A stretch of 64,000 nucleotides of DNA from Kitasatospora sp. DSM 101779. GTDB taxonomy: Bacteria > Actinomycetota > Actinomycetes > Streptomycetales > Streptomycetaceae. Below are positions 34,117-42,714 of this stretch, one piece after another. A program made the position numbers and the translations under genes. Where the stretch lies: the NCBI RefSeq assembly GCF_025655475.1, contig NZ_JAHTIK010000001.1, positions 1,336,180-1,400,179 on the forward strand, in the 5' to 3' direction. Numbering within the stretch: the stretch's first letter is position 1; each line of letters starts with the position of its first letter. Under the pieces are notes generated by a model. The model ran no database searches, had not been told where the DNA came from, and saw only the letters and a program-made list of their open reading frames with translations.

Positions 34117-35160
34117 TCAGGTGCGGAACAGCGCGACCTTGAGGGCGCCGTGGTCGGCCGCCGCGCCGAAGACGTCGTAGGCCTCCGGCATCTCGTCGAG
34201 GCCGAAGCGGTGGGTGACCAGGCCGGCGGCCTCCAGCCGGCCGGCGGCGAGCATGGCGAGCAGCCGCGGGGTGGAGCTGGTGTCGACCAGGCCGGTGGTG
34301 ATGGTGACGTCCTTGATCCAGAGGTCTTCGAGGTGCAGGGTGGCGGCCCGGCCGTGGACGCCGACGTTGGCGACCCGTCCGCGTGGGCGGACCACCCGGG
34401 TGCACAGTTCGAAGGACTCGGGCACGCCGACGGCCTCGATCGCGGTGTCGACGCCGCGGTCGTCGCGGCCGAGCGCCCGCACGGCCTCGTCGGTGGCCTG
34501 CTGCAGCGTCAGCACCTCGTCGGCGCCGAGCCGCTTCGCCGCGTCGAGGCGGCCCTCGTCGGGGTCGACGACGACGATCCGGCCGGGGCTGTACAGCCGG
34601 GCGGTGATGACCGCGGCGAGCCCGATCGGTCCGGCGCCGACCACGGCGACGGCGTCGCCGGGTTCGACGCGGCCGTTGCGGACGCCCACCTCGTAGGCGG
34701 TCGGCAGGATGTCGGCGAGCATCAGCGCGGCCTCGTCGGAGACCTCGGGCGGCAGCCGGTGCAGGGAGTTGTCGGCGAAGGGGGTGCGGACGTACTCGGC
34801 CTGGGTGCCGTCGACCAGGTGGCCGAGGATCCAGCCGCCGCCCCCGGTGCACTGGCCGTAGGCCGCCTCGCGGCAGGAGGGGCACCGGCCGCAGGCGGAG
34901 ATGCAGGACACCAGGACGCGGTCGCCCGGCCGGACGGTGCGCACCCCGGGGCCGGTCCGGACGACCGTGCCGACGGCCTCGTGCCCGAGGACGCGGCCCT
35001 CGGCGACGTCCGGCACGTCGCCCTTGAGGATGTGCAGGTCGGTTCCGCAGATGGTGACGGCGTCCACCCGGACGACGGCGTCCTCCGGGTCGCGGACGGC
35101 CGGGTCGGGCACCTCTCCCCAGGTGCGGCGACCGGGCCCGTGGTAGGTGAGTGCCTTCAT
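34117..35160 (-). CDS. Zinc-dependent alcohol dehydrogenase-family protein
   Basis: 347 residues. The catalytic zinc motif TICGTDLHIL is near residue 37, GHEAVG near 61-66, the structural zinc cysteines are in CISACGRCPSCREAAYGQC, and the NAD Rossmann motif VVGAGPIGLAAV is near residue 170. This is a medium-chain dehydrogenase/reductase acting on a small alcohol or aldehyde, with the length of threonine-dehydrogenase/ADH-like enzymes. GAGGAGTG lies about 10 bases upstream of ATG 35160. A perfect DevR-like palindrome 78 bp upstream groups it with the universal stress and nitroreductase genes. Confidence 0.92.
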   Translation of the reverse strand: MKALTYHGPGRRTWGEVPDPAVRDPEDAVVRVDAVTICGTDLHILKGDVPDVAEGRVLGHEAVGTVVRTGPGVRTVRPGDRVLVSCISACGRCPSCREAAYGQCTGGGGWILGHLVDGTQAEYVRTPFADNSLHRLPPEVSDEAALMLADILPTAYEVGVRNGRVEPGDAVAVVGAGPIGLAAVITARLYSPGRIVVVDPDEGRLDAAKRLGADEVLTLQQATDEAVRALGRDDRGVDTAIEAVGVPESFELCTRVVRPRGRVANVGVHGRAATLHLEDLWIKDVTITTGLVDTSSTPRLLAMLAAGRLEAAGLVTHRFGLDEMPEAYDVFGAAADHGALKVALFRT

Positions 35161-35237
35161 GTCCTGCTCACTCCTCGGCGGTGCGGCACGGATGGCGGTA
35201 CACCTCCACCGTCCCCCCCGGCGGGGCCGCCCGCCAT

Positions 35238-35251
35238 GGGCCGGTCGGCCC
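35238..35251. promoter_or_regulatory. DevR/OsdR-like palindromic box upstream of the alcohol dehydrogenase gene
   Basis: GGGCCGGTCGGCCC fits GGGCC-N4-GGCCC exactly and lies 78 bp before the start at 35160, a typical activator distance. The convergent side holds only the end of the biosynthetic operon (stop at 35283), so the box can only serve the dehydrogenase gene. Confidence 0.5.
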
Positions 35252-35282
35252 CGCCGCCGACCCGCAGGGCCCGGACGGCCGC

Positions 35283-36644
35283 TCAGCGGGGGGACAGTTC
35301 GTACAGGACGGGACCGGCGTGCGCTCCGGTGGCGAGGTTGACGACGAGACCGCCGGTGGTGGCGGGGGTGGCGCGGATGTAGGCGCCGCCGTGGCCGTTG
35401 ACCACGGTGAAGACCCCCCAGAGCGGCGTCCAGGGGTGGAGTTCGCCGTTGTCGTCGGCGAAGAGCTCGACCGTCGGCCGGACCCGCCGCTGCAGGATGT
35501 ACGGTCGGTCGAGCGCCGCGTGGACGTGCTCGCTCCACTCGTCGGCGGTCAGACCCTCCGTCCAGCCGGGCAGCACCCCGGATCCGCCGGCGAGCGAGGT
35601 GGGCTTGAGCACCAGGTCCTGCTGGTGGGCCAGGGCGTACTCGACGAGGTCGACGGACTCCCCGTTCTCCAGGGTGACCGGACCGGGGCGGACCATCCGC
35701 GTCCAGGTGAGGATCCGGTCGAGGCTGGCGAGCACGTCGGCGCCGAACAGGCCCCGGTTCCGCTCGTCGGAGAGCAGGGCGAGGGCGCCCTTGCTGGCGT
35801 ACACGGCCGAGTCCAGCGGAGTGAAGATCCGGACCTCGCCGCGCTCGGCGGCGTCGAGGATCGGGTGGACCAGCTGCAGGGCCTGCGGGGACTTGAGCAG
35901 GTCGCCGATCAGGAACACCCGGAAGACGATGTCGACCGCCTTCTCGCCGAGCCAGACCCGGCCGTCCCGCGCCTCCAGCTGGCCGACGTGGCACGGGTGG
36001 GCCTCCAGCCCGAACTCGCCCCAGCGGTCGCAGAGCGCCTCCATGTAGGGCAGCATCCGCCCGTAGCCGTCCGGCCAGTCGGTCAGCGCGACCACGGGGC
36101 TGTCCCCGGGGCCGAACCCGCTCTCCACCACGATGTTGTTGACCTGTTCGCGCAGCGAGTCCACGAAGCCGAGCTCGTGGCGCTCGGCGAAGTCCGCGAG
36201 GTGCGGGCGGGCGAGCAGCTCCCGGCACATGTCGGGGTTGTCCATGCCGCCGACGGCACTGCCGATGTTGAGTTCGAGCAGTTTGAAGCCGGTGTCGTCG
36301 ACGTAGAGGTCGGCCCGGGTCTGCCGGCTCACCGTCGCGCCCCGGCCGCGCATCACGGCGGAGACCTGGACGTCGGTCAGCCCGACCGCGCGGGCGAACG
36401 CCTCGAAGTCGCCGCCGAAGAGCAGGTCCGGCAGGGACGCCAGGGCGCTGCGCAGGTTCTCCAGGTCGGCGTGGAGCTGCACCTGTTCGGCGTGGCCGAG
36501 GAACAGCGGCCGGGTCAGGTACCGGCCCTCGTACATCCCGTCGAGGAACTCCGAGCCGACCGGGCCGACCGCCGGGGTGTCGGCTCCGGGTCCGATCCGG
36601 GCCAGCTCGGCCAGGTACGCGCGGGTCAGGGAGATGCGGTCCAT
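35283..36644 (-). CDS. ATP-grasp-like ligase (glutathionylspermidine-synthase-like/circularly permuted type)
   Basis: 453 residues from ATG 36644, 10 bp after the permease stop. The C-terminal half has LVLKPTSLAGGSGVLPGW (ATP-loop-like Lys and Gly-rich loop), RPYILQRRVRPTVELFADDN and the terminal YIRATPATTGGLVVNLATGA. These resemble the ATP-binding part of circularly permuted ATP-grasp enzymes. The first 200 residues include LKLLELNIGSAVGGMDNPDM (written here as FKLLELNIG in the sequence), recalling the ELN motif of that family. It probably forms an amide bond with ATP. It is the last gene of the operon driven from 42.6 kb. An alternative is a non-catalytic ATP-grasp homologue. Confidence 0.65.
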   Translation of the reverse strand: MDRISLTRAYLAELARIGPGADTPAVGPVGSEFLDGMYEGRYLTRPLFLGHAEQVQLHADLENLRSALASLPDLLFGGDFEAFARAVGLTDVQVSAVMRGRGATVSRQTRADLYVDDTGFKLLELNIGSAVGGMDNPDMCRELLARPHLADFAERHELGFVDSLREQVNNIVVESGFGPGDSPVVALTDWPDGYGRMLPYMEALCDRWGEFGLEAHPCHVGQLEARDGRVWLGEKAVDIVFRVFLIGDLLKSPQALQLVHPILDAAERGEVRIFTPLDSAVYASKGALALLSDERNRGLFGADVLASLDRILTWTRMVRPGPVTLENGESVDLVEYALAHQQDLVLKPTSLAGGSGVLPGWTEGLTADEWSEHVHAALDRPYILQRRVRPTVELFADDNGELHPWTPLWGVFTVVNGHGGAYIRATPATTGGLVVNLATGAHAGPVLYELSPR

Positions 36645-36654
36645 GGATCTCTCT

Positions 36655-38025
36655 CTACTGTTCGGCAGCCGCGGTTGCGCGGCGGCCACGGATCAGGGCG
36701 ACGGCGAGGACGACCAGGGCGAGCACGGCCGAGCTGATCAGCTGGATCCTGGTCCCGGGGTCGACCAGCATCAGCCCGAGCAGCGCGACCATGGCGGCCA
36801 GGGCGGCCCAGCTCAGGTACGGGTGGCCCCACATCCGCACCGGCGAGCCGGCCGGCAGCCGCGGGCGGAGCCGGAGTTGGGAGCAGGCGACGAGGATCCA
36901 GACCAGCAGCAGCACCGTGCCGACCGCGTCGAGCAGGTGGAGGAAGACCGTGCGCGGCCAGAGCAGGTTGAGCACGACCCCGACGAACCCGAACGCGGCC
37001 GAGGCGAGCACGGCGTGGTGCGGGACGCCCGTCCGGCCGAGCCGGGCCAGCAGGGCGGGCGCCTGGCGACGGCGGGCCAGCGAGAAGGCCATCCGGGCGG
37101 CGGCGTAGGTGTTGGCGTTGAGTGCGGACAGCAGGGCGATCAGCACGACGACCCGCATGACCTGCCCCGCGGCGGGAACGCCGACGTGGTCGAGGACGGC
37201 GGCGAACGGGCCGGCGCCGACCTGCGGGTCGGACCAGGGCAGCAGGGTGACCACGACCGCCATCGAGCCGAGGTAGAAGACGGCGATCCGCCAGACGGCG
37301 GCACGGACGGCGCGGCCGGTGGCCCGGGCCGGGTCGTCGGACTCGGCGGCGGCGATGGTGACGACCTCCAGGCCGCCGAAGGCCGGGACGGCGGTGGTGA
37401 GTCCGGCCGCCACACCGGCCCAGCCGTGCGGCAGCAGGTCTCCCTCCAGGGCGCCCGCGTCCCCGCCGGGGAGCACTCCGGCGATCGCCAGCACGCCGAT
37501 GACCAGGAAGCCGACGATCGCGGCGACCTTGACCAGCGCGAACCAGAACTCGAACTCTCCGAAGTTCCCCACCGCGGTGAGGTTGACCGCGGTGAAGACC
37601 GCCATGAACAGCAGCACCAGCAGCCACTGCGGGACGGCCGGCAGCCAGCCGTGCACGATGACGGCGGCCGCGGTCGACTCCAGGGCGAGCACGACGACCA
37701 GCGTCAGCCAGTACATCCAGCCGATGGTGAACCCGGCCCACGCGCCGAAGGCGCGTTCCGCGTGCTCGGAGAAGGAGCCGCTGGACGGGTGGGCGGCGGC
37801 CATCTCGGCCATCATGCGCATCACCAGCACGGTGAGGACGCCGGCCGCCGCGAAGGACAGCACGATTCCCGGTCCGGCTGCGGCGATGCCCGCGCCGGAG
37901 CCGACGAACAGGCCGGACCCGATCACGCCTCCCATGGCGAGCATGCCGAGGTGGCGCGCACGCAGGGTGCCGCGCAGGGCCCCCTCCGGTCGCGACTCGG
38001 TGACGGGTGGGGCGGTGAGGGTCAT
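36655..38025 (-). CDS. Amino acid permease (APC superfamily)
   Basis: 456 residues, 12 helices. The N-terminal GMLAMGGVIGSGLFVGSGAG is the signature first helix of amino acid/proton symporters (AAT type). AAAHPSSGSFSEHAERAFG and AVPAFGGLEVVTIAAAESDD are also characteristic. The ATG overlaps the MFS stop (ATGA) and the gene ends in TAG, rare here. In this operon it may supply a precursor amino acid or recapture or export an amino-acid-like product. Confidence 0.9.
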   Translation of the reverse strand: MTLTAPPVTESRPEGALRGTLRARHLGMLAMGGVIGSGLFVGSGAGIAAAGPGIVLSFAAAGVLTVLVMRMMAEMAAAHPSSGSFSEHAERAFGAWAGFTIGWMYWLTLVVVLALESTAAAVIVHGWLPAVPQWLLVLLFMAVFTAVNLTAVGNFGEFEFWFALVKVAAIVGFLVIGVLAIAGVLPGGDAGALEGDLLPHGWAGVAAGLTTAVPAFGGLEVVTIAAAESDDPARATGRAVRAAVWRIAVFYLGSMAVVVTLLPWSDPQVGAGPFAAVLDHVGVPAAGQVMRVVVLIALLSALNANTYAAARMAFSLARRRQAPALLARLGRTGVPHHAVLASAAFGFVGVVLNLLWPRTVFLHLLDAVGTVLLLVWILVACSQLRLRPRLPAGSPVRMWGHPYLSWAALAAMVALLGLMLVDPGTRIQLISSAVLALVVLAVALIRGRRATAAAEQ

Positions 38026-39308
38026 TCGAGGTCCTTGGACGAGGCACGGGGACGGGGGGACGGGCGGTGCGGTGCGGAGACGGGTTCGACCACGGCCTCC
38101 CCGGCGCGGCCCGGCATCCTGGACCAGCGGAGGGCCAGGACGGCGGAGACCGCCGCCCCCACGGCGCCGAACACCGTGATGACGACCGAGGCCGGGGCGT
38201 GGTCGGCGGCGAGGCCGGCCAGCGAGATGCCGACCCCCTGGGCCATCCGGACGGCCGCCGAGGCCAGTCCGAACGCCTTGCCGCGCTGGGAGTCGGGGAC
38301 GGAGCGGCTGTACTCGGCGTTCGCCGGAACCTGGAACGCCGAGAACACCCCGGAGGCCGCCCAGAGTACGCAGGTCACGGCGGTGTTCGGCGACACCACG
38401 GTGAACGTCAGCAGCGCGCAGGAGGCGACGGCCAGCGGCCCGAGCAGCCGGAGGCCTCGGTCCGGGTTCACCCAGCGGGTCAGCACGAACATGCCGACGA
38501 CCGCGCCGGCCGGACTGGCGGCGAGGAGCAGGCCCACCCCGGTCGGCCCCTGCCCCATGGCATGGGCGTACGGGGTGGCCAGCCCCTCCTTGCAGGCGTA
38601 GAAGCCGGACACGGTGCCGAACGCCACCAGCAGGCGCAGGCGGCGGTCGGCCCGGACGAGTCCGGCACCACCGGTGAGCACGCTCCACCGGCCGCCCGCC
38701 GGCGCGCCGCCGCTCGGCCGCGGGCGGCGCACCAGACCGAGCCGGGTGAGCGCGGCCGAGACCGTGAAGGTGGCCGCGTTGAGCAGCAGCGCCCGGGAGG
38801 GTCCGAGCGCCGCGACCGCCGCACCGCCGGCCGCGAAGCCGGCGAGCTGGCCGAGCTGGGCGGTCAGGTTGACCACCGCCGACGCGGGCAGGTAGTGCTC
38901 GCCGGGCGCGATCGTCGGCAGCAGCGCCGACCGTGCCGCCAGGTGCGGCGACTGGGCCAGCTGTACCGCGACGACCAGCGAGCACAGCAGCCACAGCGGC
39001 GTGCCGGGCACCGCCATCACGGCGACCAGGCCGGTGCGGACCAGGTCGCACACCACCATCAGCCCGCGCCGCGCGAAGCGGTCGGCCAACCAGGACAGCA
39101 TCGGCCCGCCGACCAGCTCCGGCAGCAGCGTCAGGGCGTAGGTGAGTGCGGCCAGCCCCGCCGACGCGCTCCGGTCGAACACGAGCAGGGCCAGCGCCAC
39201 CCGGGTGAGCTGGTTGCCGCCCACGGAGATCAGCTGGGCCAGCCACAGCATGCGGAACTCGCGGAGGGCGAGCACCCGGCCGAAGCCCGCCGTCGGCGGC
39301 CTGCTCAC
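38022..39308 (-). CDS. MFS transporter, probable product exporter
   Basis: 428 residues from GTG 39308, overlapping the ATP-grasp stop (GTGA). It has 12 helices of the MFS_1/enterobactin-exporter-like type: LREFRMLWLAQLISVGGNQL at the start, SWLADRFARRGLMVVCDLVR in the first cytoplasmic loop, and PDSQRGKAFGLASAAVRMAQG in the second half. Its place inside the biosynthetic operon suggests export of the pathway product or self-resistance. The cytoplasmic C-terminus is Pro/Arg/Ser-rich. Confidence 0.88.
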   Translation of the reverse strand: MSRPPTAGFGRVLALREFRMLWLAQLISVGGNQLTRVALALLVFDRSASAGLAALTYALTLLPELVGGPMLSWLADRFARRGLMVVCDLVRTGLVAVMAVPGTPLWLLCSLVVAVQLAQSPHLAARSALLPTIAPGEHYLPASAVVNLTAQLGQLAGFAAGGAAVAALGPSRALLLNAATFTVSAALTRLGLVRRPRPSGGAPAGGRWSVLTGGAGLVRADRRLRLLVAFGTVSGFYACKEGLATPYAHAMGQGPTGVGLLLAASPAGAVVGMFVLTRWVNPDRGLRLLGPLAVASCALLTFTVVSPNTAVTCVLWAASGVFSAFQVPANAEYSRSVPDSQRGKAFGLASAAVRMAQGVGISLAGLAADHAPASVVITVFGAVGAAVSAVLALRWSRMPGRAGEAVVEPVSAPHRPSPRPRASSKDLE

Positions 39309-40603
39309 GGGCGCGCCACCGACTGCGCGCGGCCGGCCACCCTGGCCACGGGGCGGTCCTCCACCGGCTCCCAGTCGAGGCGGTACTCGGCGAGCACCCG
39401 CCCGATCGCCGCCTCGATCCGCCGGCCGCTGGCCGCGCGGAACCGGTACCGCCCGCCGGTCTCCTTCGCCCCGCCGGTGCCGTTGAGGATCGCGCCCACC
39501 TCGGGCAGGACCTCCGCGTACATCTCGGGCACCTCGTCGAGGAGCGACCTGGTCGACAGCACCCGGCAGGGCCGCACCGGGGGCTCCGGGATCAGCAGGT
39601 AGCCGCCGGCCTCGCCCGCGGGGTCGAGCGGGGCCAGCTCCAGGGGTTCCCCGAGGGTCAGCCGGGTGGCGACCTCCAGCAGGTCGAGCCGGTACACGTC
39701 GCGCCAGACGTGCGGGAGTTCCGCACCACCGGCCCGCGCGGCCACCTCAAGGAACACCAGCCCGTCGTACGCGCCCGGTCCGGTCGGCTCGCAGACGAAC
39801 ACCTCGAGGTGGAAGACGCTGCTGCGCACGCCGAGGGCGGCGAGCGCCACCTCCGAGTAGCCCGTCAGCAGCCGTTCCAGCTCGGGGTCGTCCGCGGCCA
39901 CCGAGCCGAACGAGTCGCCCAGGGCGTAGTCCAGGCAGGTGTTGAGCAGCCGGAAGGCGCGGAGCACCCGCACCTTCCCGTCCTGGATCACCCCGTCGAC
40001 CTGGTACATGGGCCCGCTGACGTACTCCTCGCAGACGTAGCCCGGCAGCGGGGCGGCGAGCGTCTCCTCCAGTGAGGCGCGGGAGTTGACCAGGTAGATG
40101 CCCTGGCTGCCGGAGCCGTCCCGGGGCTTGAGCACGACCGGGAAGCCGACCTCGGCGGCGAACCGGCGGACCTGCCCGGGCTCGTCGGCGTCGACGAACC
40201 GGGGCACCCGCAGGCCCGCCGCGGCGACCAGCCGTTTCATCGTCACCTTGTCGCGGACCCGCGCCACGTCGGCCAGTCCGGGGCCCGGGACGCCGAGCAG
40301 CTCGCGCAGGGCGGCAGCCACCTCGAGGTCGCGTTCGAAGAGGGCGACGACGTGGTCCACCGGGCCGAAGTCGCGCACGATGCCGCGGGCCAGTTCGGCG
40401 ACCGCCGCCGCGTCCGCGAGGTCGTCGACGACGGCCACGGTCTCCGCCGCCGCGGCGTCGACGCCGCCGAGTCCCACCGCCGAGCAGAGGTAGGCGACCC
40501 GGTCGGCGGTGTGGTCGATGTACGCGGTGTAGTCGCAGCCGACCGACCGGTCGAAGCGGTTGAGGACGAGGATGTGCCGGCCGGCCGCGGCCCGGTCGCT
40601 CAT
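39305..40603 (-). CDS. ATP-grasp carboxylate-amine ligase
   Basis: 432 residues from ATG 40603 in an ATGA overlap with the methyltransferase stop. An N-terminal pre-ATP-grasp Rossmann half (HILVLNRFDRSVGCDYTAY) precedes the ATP-grasp core. The core has VRDKVTMKRLVAAAGLRVPR, FPVVLKPRDGSGSQGIYLV (ATP Lys and Gly-rich loop), YVCEEYVSGPMYQVDGV, and metal-binding residues in FHLEVFVCEPTG and LEVAARAGGAELPH. It resembles L-amino-acid ligases (BacD/YwfE type) that make dipeptides from free amino acids with ATP. This is the best candidate for peptide-bond formation in the cluster. Confidence 0.85.
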   Translation of the reverse strand: MSDRAAAGRHILVLNRFDRSVGCDYTAYIDHTADRVAYLCSAVGLGGVDAAAAETVAVVDDLADAAAVAELARGIVRDFGPVDHVVALFERDLEVAAALRELLGVPGPGLADVARVRDKVTMKRLVAAAGLRVPRFVDADEPGQVRRFAAEVGFPVVLKPRDGSGSQGIYLVNSRASLEETLAAPLPGYVCEEYVSGPMYQVDGVIQDGKVRVLRAFRLLNTCLDYALGDSFGSVAADDPELERLLTGYSEVALAALGVRSSVFHLEVFVCEPTGPGAYDGLVFLEVAARAGGAELPHVWRDVYRLDLLEVATRLTLGEPLELAPLDPAGEAGGYLLIPEPPVRPCRVLSTRSLLDEVPEMYAEVLPEVGAILNGTGGAKETGGRYRFRAASGRRIEAAIGRVLAEYRLDWEPVEDRPVARVAGRAQSVARP

Positions 40604-41604
40604 CCGTTCGACCCGTCGCGGGTCAGGTGCATCAGCGCCGTGTACGGGGGGAGGTCGAAGTCGACGACCTCGTTCAGGTTCCAGCCGGCCTCGGCGAGCA
40701 CGTCCTTCCACTCGGCCAGCGAGGGGATCATCTGGCCCATGACGGCGTGTGCGGTCTCGAAGCCGAGCGTGAAGACCGGGTGCCGGTCGGTGGACGGCAG
40801 GTCGGAACGGTAGGTGTCGCAGATGATGAGGTCGGTCGCCGCCGGGAACGCCTCGCCGATCAGCTTCAGGCTGGTCAGGCACTCCTCCCGCGGCCACAGG
40901 TCGTGCCCCATCATGAAGGTGCACACGAAGTCGACCTGGTCGAACTCGGGGCGGCTCTCCATCGCGGTCGCGTCGCCGTGGACGACGGAGATCCGGTCGC
41001 CGAGGCCGGCCCGGGCGACCGACTCGCTGGCCAGCGCCAGCGCGCCGGCGGCGAAGTCCACACCGACGCCCCGGAACTGCGGGTCCTGCTCGGCCAGCTT
41101 GATCAGCCGCTCGCCGCTGCCGCAGCCGAGGTCGGCGCCGTGGTGCAGGTTGCGCTCGGCGACGATCCGGTAGAAGACCGGGTCGACGTAGGAGAATCCG
41201 GCATCGCGGGCCCCCAGGCCGATGGCCTTGTAGTCGCGCCGGACGGTGAACCCGTCGGGGCGGTTGGCGTTGCGGATCAACTCCGGCATGGTGGTGAAGA
41301 GTTCGCCGCAGCCGCGGGTCAGCCAGTAGAAGAAGCCCTTCTTCGCCATGGTCTCGGCGAACAGCGGGCCGGGCGCGGCCGTCCGGTGGTCCGGGTCGAG
41401 CGTGACGATCCCGGCGAGTGCGAGGCCCCGGGCGACGGCCTCCACCGAGGGCGCGTCCAGGTCCTGGTCGCGGGCGAAGTCCCGCAGGTCCACCGGTGCT
41501 CCGGAGCTGTCCAGCCGGTCCAGCAGGCCCGTCTCCCAGGCCGTCGAGATGGCGAAGGCGGAGAGCGTGTGGTTGAAGACGTCGTCGATGACCGAGCCGG
41601 TCAT
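40600..41604 (-). CDS. SAM-dependent methyltransferase with N-terminal dimerisation domain
   Basis: 334 residues; GGGGGAA precedes ATG 41604, which overlaps the aminotransferase stop. A winged-helix-like dimerisation region (1-90: HTLSAFAISTAWETGLLDRL, VEAVARGLALAGIVTLD) leads to a Rossmann core with motif I HHGADLGCGSGERLIKLAE, the acidic residue in VGVDFAAGALALA, and VHGDATAMESRPEFDQVDFV. The layout resembles alpha-keto-acid C-methyltransferases (MppJ, SgvM, MrsA type) as well as O-methyltransferases. Coupling with an aminotransferase favours methylation of a keto acid to give a beta-methyl amino acid, but the chemistry is inferred. Confidence 0.8.
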   Translation of the reverse strand: MTGSVIDDVFNHTLSAFAISTAWETGLLDRLDSSGAPVDLRDFARDQDLDAPSVEAVARGLALAGIVTLDPDHRTAAPGPLFAETMAKKGFFYWLTRGCGELFTTMPELIRNANRPDGFTVRRDYKAIGLGARDAGFSYVDPVFYRIVAERNLHHGADLGCGSGERLIKLAEQDPQFRGVGVDFAAGALALASESVARAGLGDRISVVHGDATAMESRPEFDQVDFVCTFMMGHDLWPREECLTSLKLIGEAFPAATDLIICDTYRSDLPSTDRHPVFTLGFETAHAVMGQMIPSLAEWKDVLAEAGWNLNEVVDFDLPPYTALMHLTRDGSNG

Positions 41605-42596
41605 GGTTCCCCCAGGTGTTGTGTGCGAGAGCTGATCAGGATGTCGTCGACCGCGGCGACGAGGGCGGCGGTCTCGGCGGCGGAGCCGACGGTCACCCGC
41701 AGGGCGGCGCCGACCGGATGGACCCGGACCCCCCGGTCCAACAGGTCGGCGGCCCAGTCCGCGGTGCCGTGCGGCGGGCGTACGTACAGGAAGTTGGCCT
41801 GACTGGGCGCCACTTCGAAGCCTCGTCCGGCCAGTTCGCCGGCCAGCGCTTCGCGCTGCTCCCGGTTGCGGGTGCGGCGTGCCTTCCACGAGGCCGGGTC
41901 CGCGAGCGAGGCGAGGGCGGCCGAGCAGGCCGCGCTGCTGACCGTGAACGGCGTCTGCAGCGAGCGCAGCACGCCGATCAGCCGGGCGTGGCCGATGCCG
42001 TAGCCGACCCGCAGCCCGGCCAGACCGTGGATCTTCGAGAAGGTCCTGGTGGTCAGCAGGTTGGGCAGCTCCGACAGGGCCTTCAGCGACGGCCCGGCCT
42101 CCGCCTCGTCCGCGTAGTCGTGGTAGGCCTCGTCGTTGAGCACCACGGTGGTGTCGGGCAGCCGGCCCGCCAGGTCGGCGATCTCCTGCCGGGGTCGCCA
42201 CCCGCCGGTCGGGTTGTGCGGGTTGGACAGCGCCACCAGGCCGGCCCGCGCCTGCAGGACGTGGTCGGCCAGGTGCTCGTCGGGCGGCCAGGGCCGGGTC
42301 ACCGTCGGGGTGCCGCACTGGGCGCCCAGCATCGGGTAGAAGTCGAACTCGGGCTCGTGGAAGAACGCGGCCCGGTCCGGCCCGGTGAACGCCCGCCAGG
42401 CCAGGCCGATGATCTCGGCGCTGCCCGCGCCGATCAGGACGCGGTTCAGTGGCACGTCGTGCAGTTCGGCGATCGCCGCCTGCAGTGCACCGTCGCCGGT
42501 CGGGTACCGGTGCAGGTCCGGCACCAGCGCGTGCAGGGCCTCGGCCACGCCGGCCGGCGGTCCCTGCGGGTGTTCGTTGGCATGCAGACGCAGCAT
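41601..42596 (-). CDS. HisC-like class I/II aminotransferase
   Basis: 331 residues from ATG 42596 with GAGGGGGA upstream. PLP-enzyme features are IGAGSAEIIGLAWRAF, VALSNPHNPTGGW, VLNDEAYHDYAD, the Schiff-base Lys in TFSKIHGLAGLRVGYG, and the C-terminal Arg region GAALRVTVGS. It is close to histidinol-phosphate aminotransferases, which in secondary metabolism often act on other amino or keto acids. It is the first gene of the six-gene operon, so it probably makes the keto acid for the methyltransferase and/or returns it to an amino acid. Confidence 0.9.
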   Translation of the reverse strand: MLRLHANEHPQGPPAGVAEALHALVPDLHRYPTGDGALQAAIAELHDVPLNRVLIGAGSAEIIGLAWRAFTGPDRAAFFHEPEFDFYPMLGAQCGTPTVTRPWPPDEHLADHVLQARAGLVALSNPHNPTGGWRPRQEIADLAGRLPDTTVVLNDEAYHDYADEAEAGPSLKALSELPNLLTTRTFSKIHGLAGLRVGYGIGHARLIGVLRSLQTPFTVSSAACSAALASLADPASWKARRTRNREQREALAGELAGRGFEVAPSQANFLYVRPPHGTADWAADLLDRGVRVHPVGAALRVTVGSAAETAALVAAVDDILISSRTQHLGEP

Positions 42597-42714
42597 CGTC
42601 CCCCTCGATTCGATCTTTCGATTACCGTAGGAACCTCGACTGGATGACGACTGGACGTCAACTTTTCCTTCACACGGGCGAAGGACGCGGTGACGGTGCA
42701 AGGGGGACGCACGC
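42597..42714. promoter_or_regulatory. Divergent promoter of the biosynthetic operon and its SARP gene
   Basis: 118 bp of comparatively AT-rich DNA, with three CGAT elements (42606-42622) and an ATTACCGTAGGAA patch. All biosynthetic genes read left and the SARP gene reads right, so regulation of both is concentrated here. The SARP-type repeats are listed separately. Confidence 0.6.
42637..42655. promoter_or_regulatory. SARP-type direct repeat, 11-bp spacing
   Basis: CGACTGGA occurs at 42637 and again at 42648, exactly 11 bp apart (one helical turn). A weaker CGTAGGAA lies 11 bp before the first copy. SARP activators bind heptamer direct repeats spaced by 11 bp near the -35 region. The site is in the divergent promoter beside the SARP gene itself. 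Confidence 0.55.
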
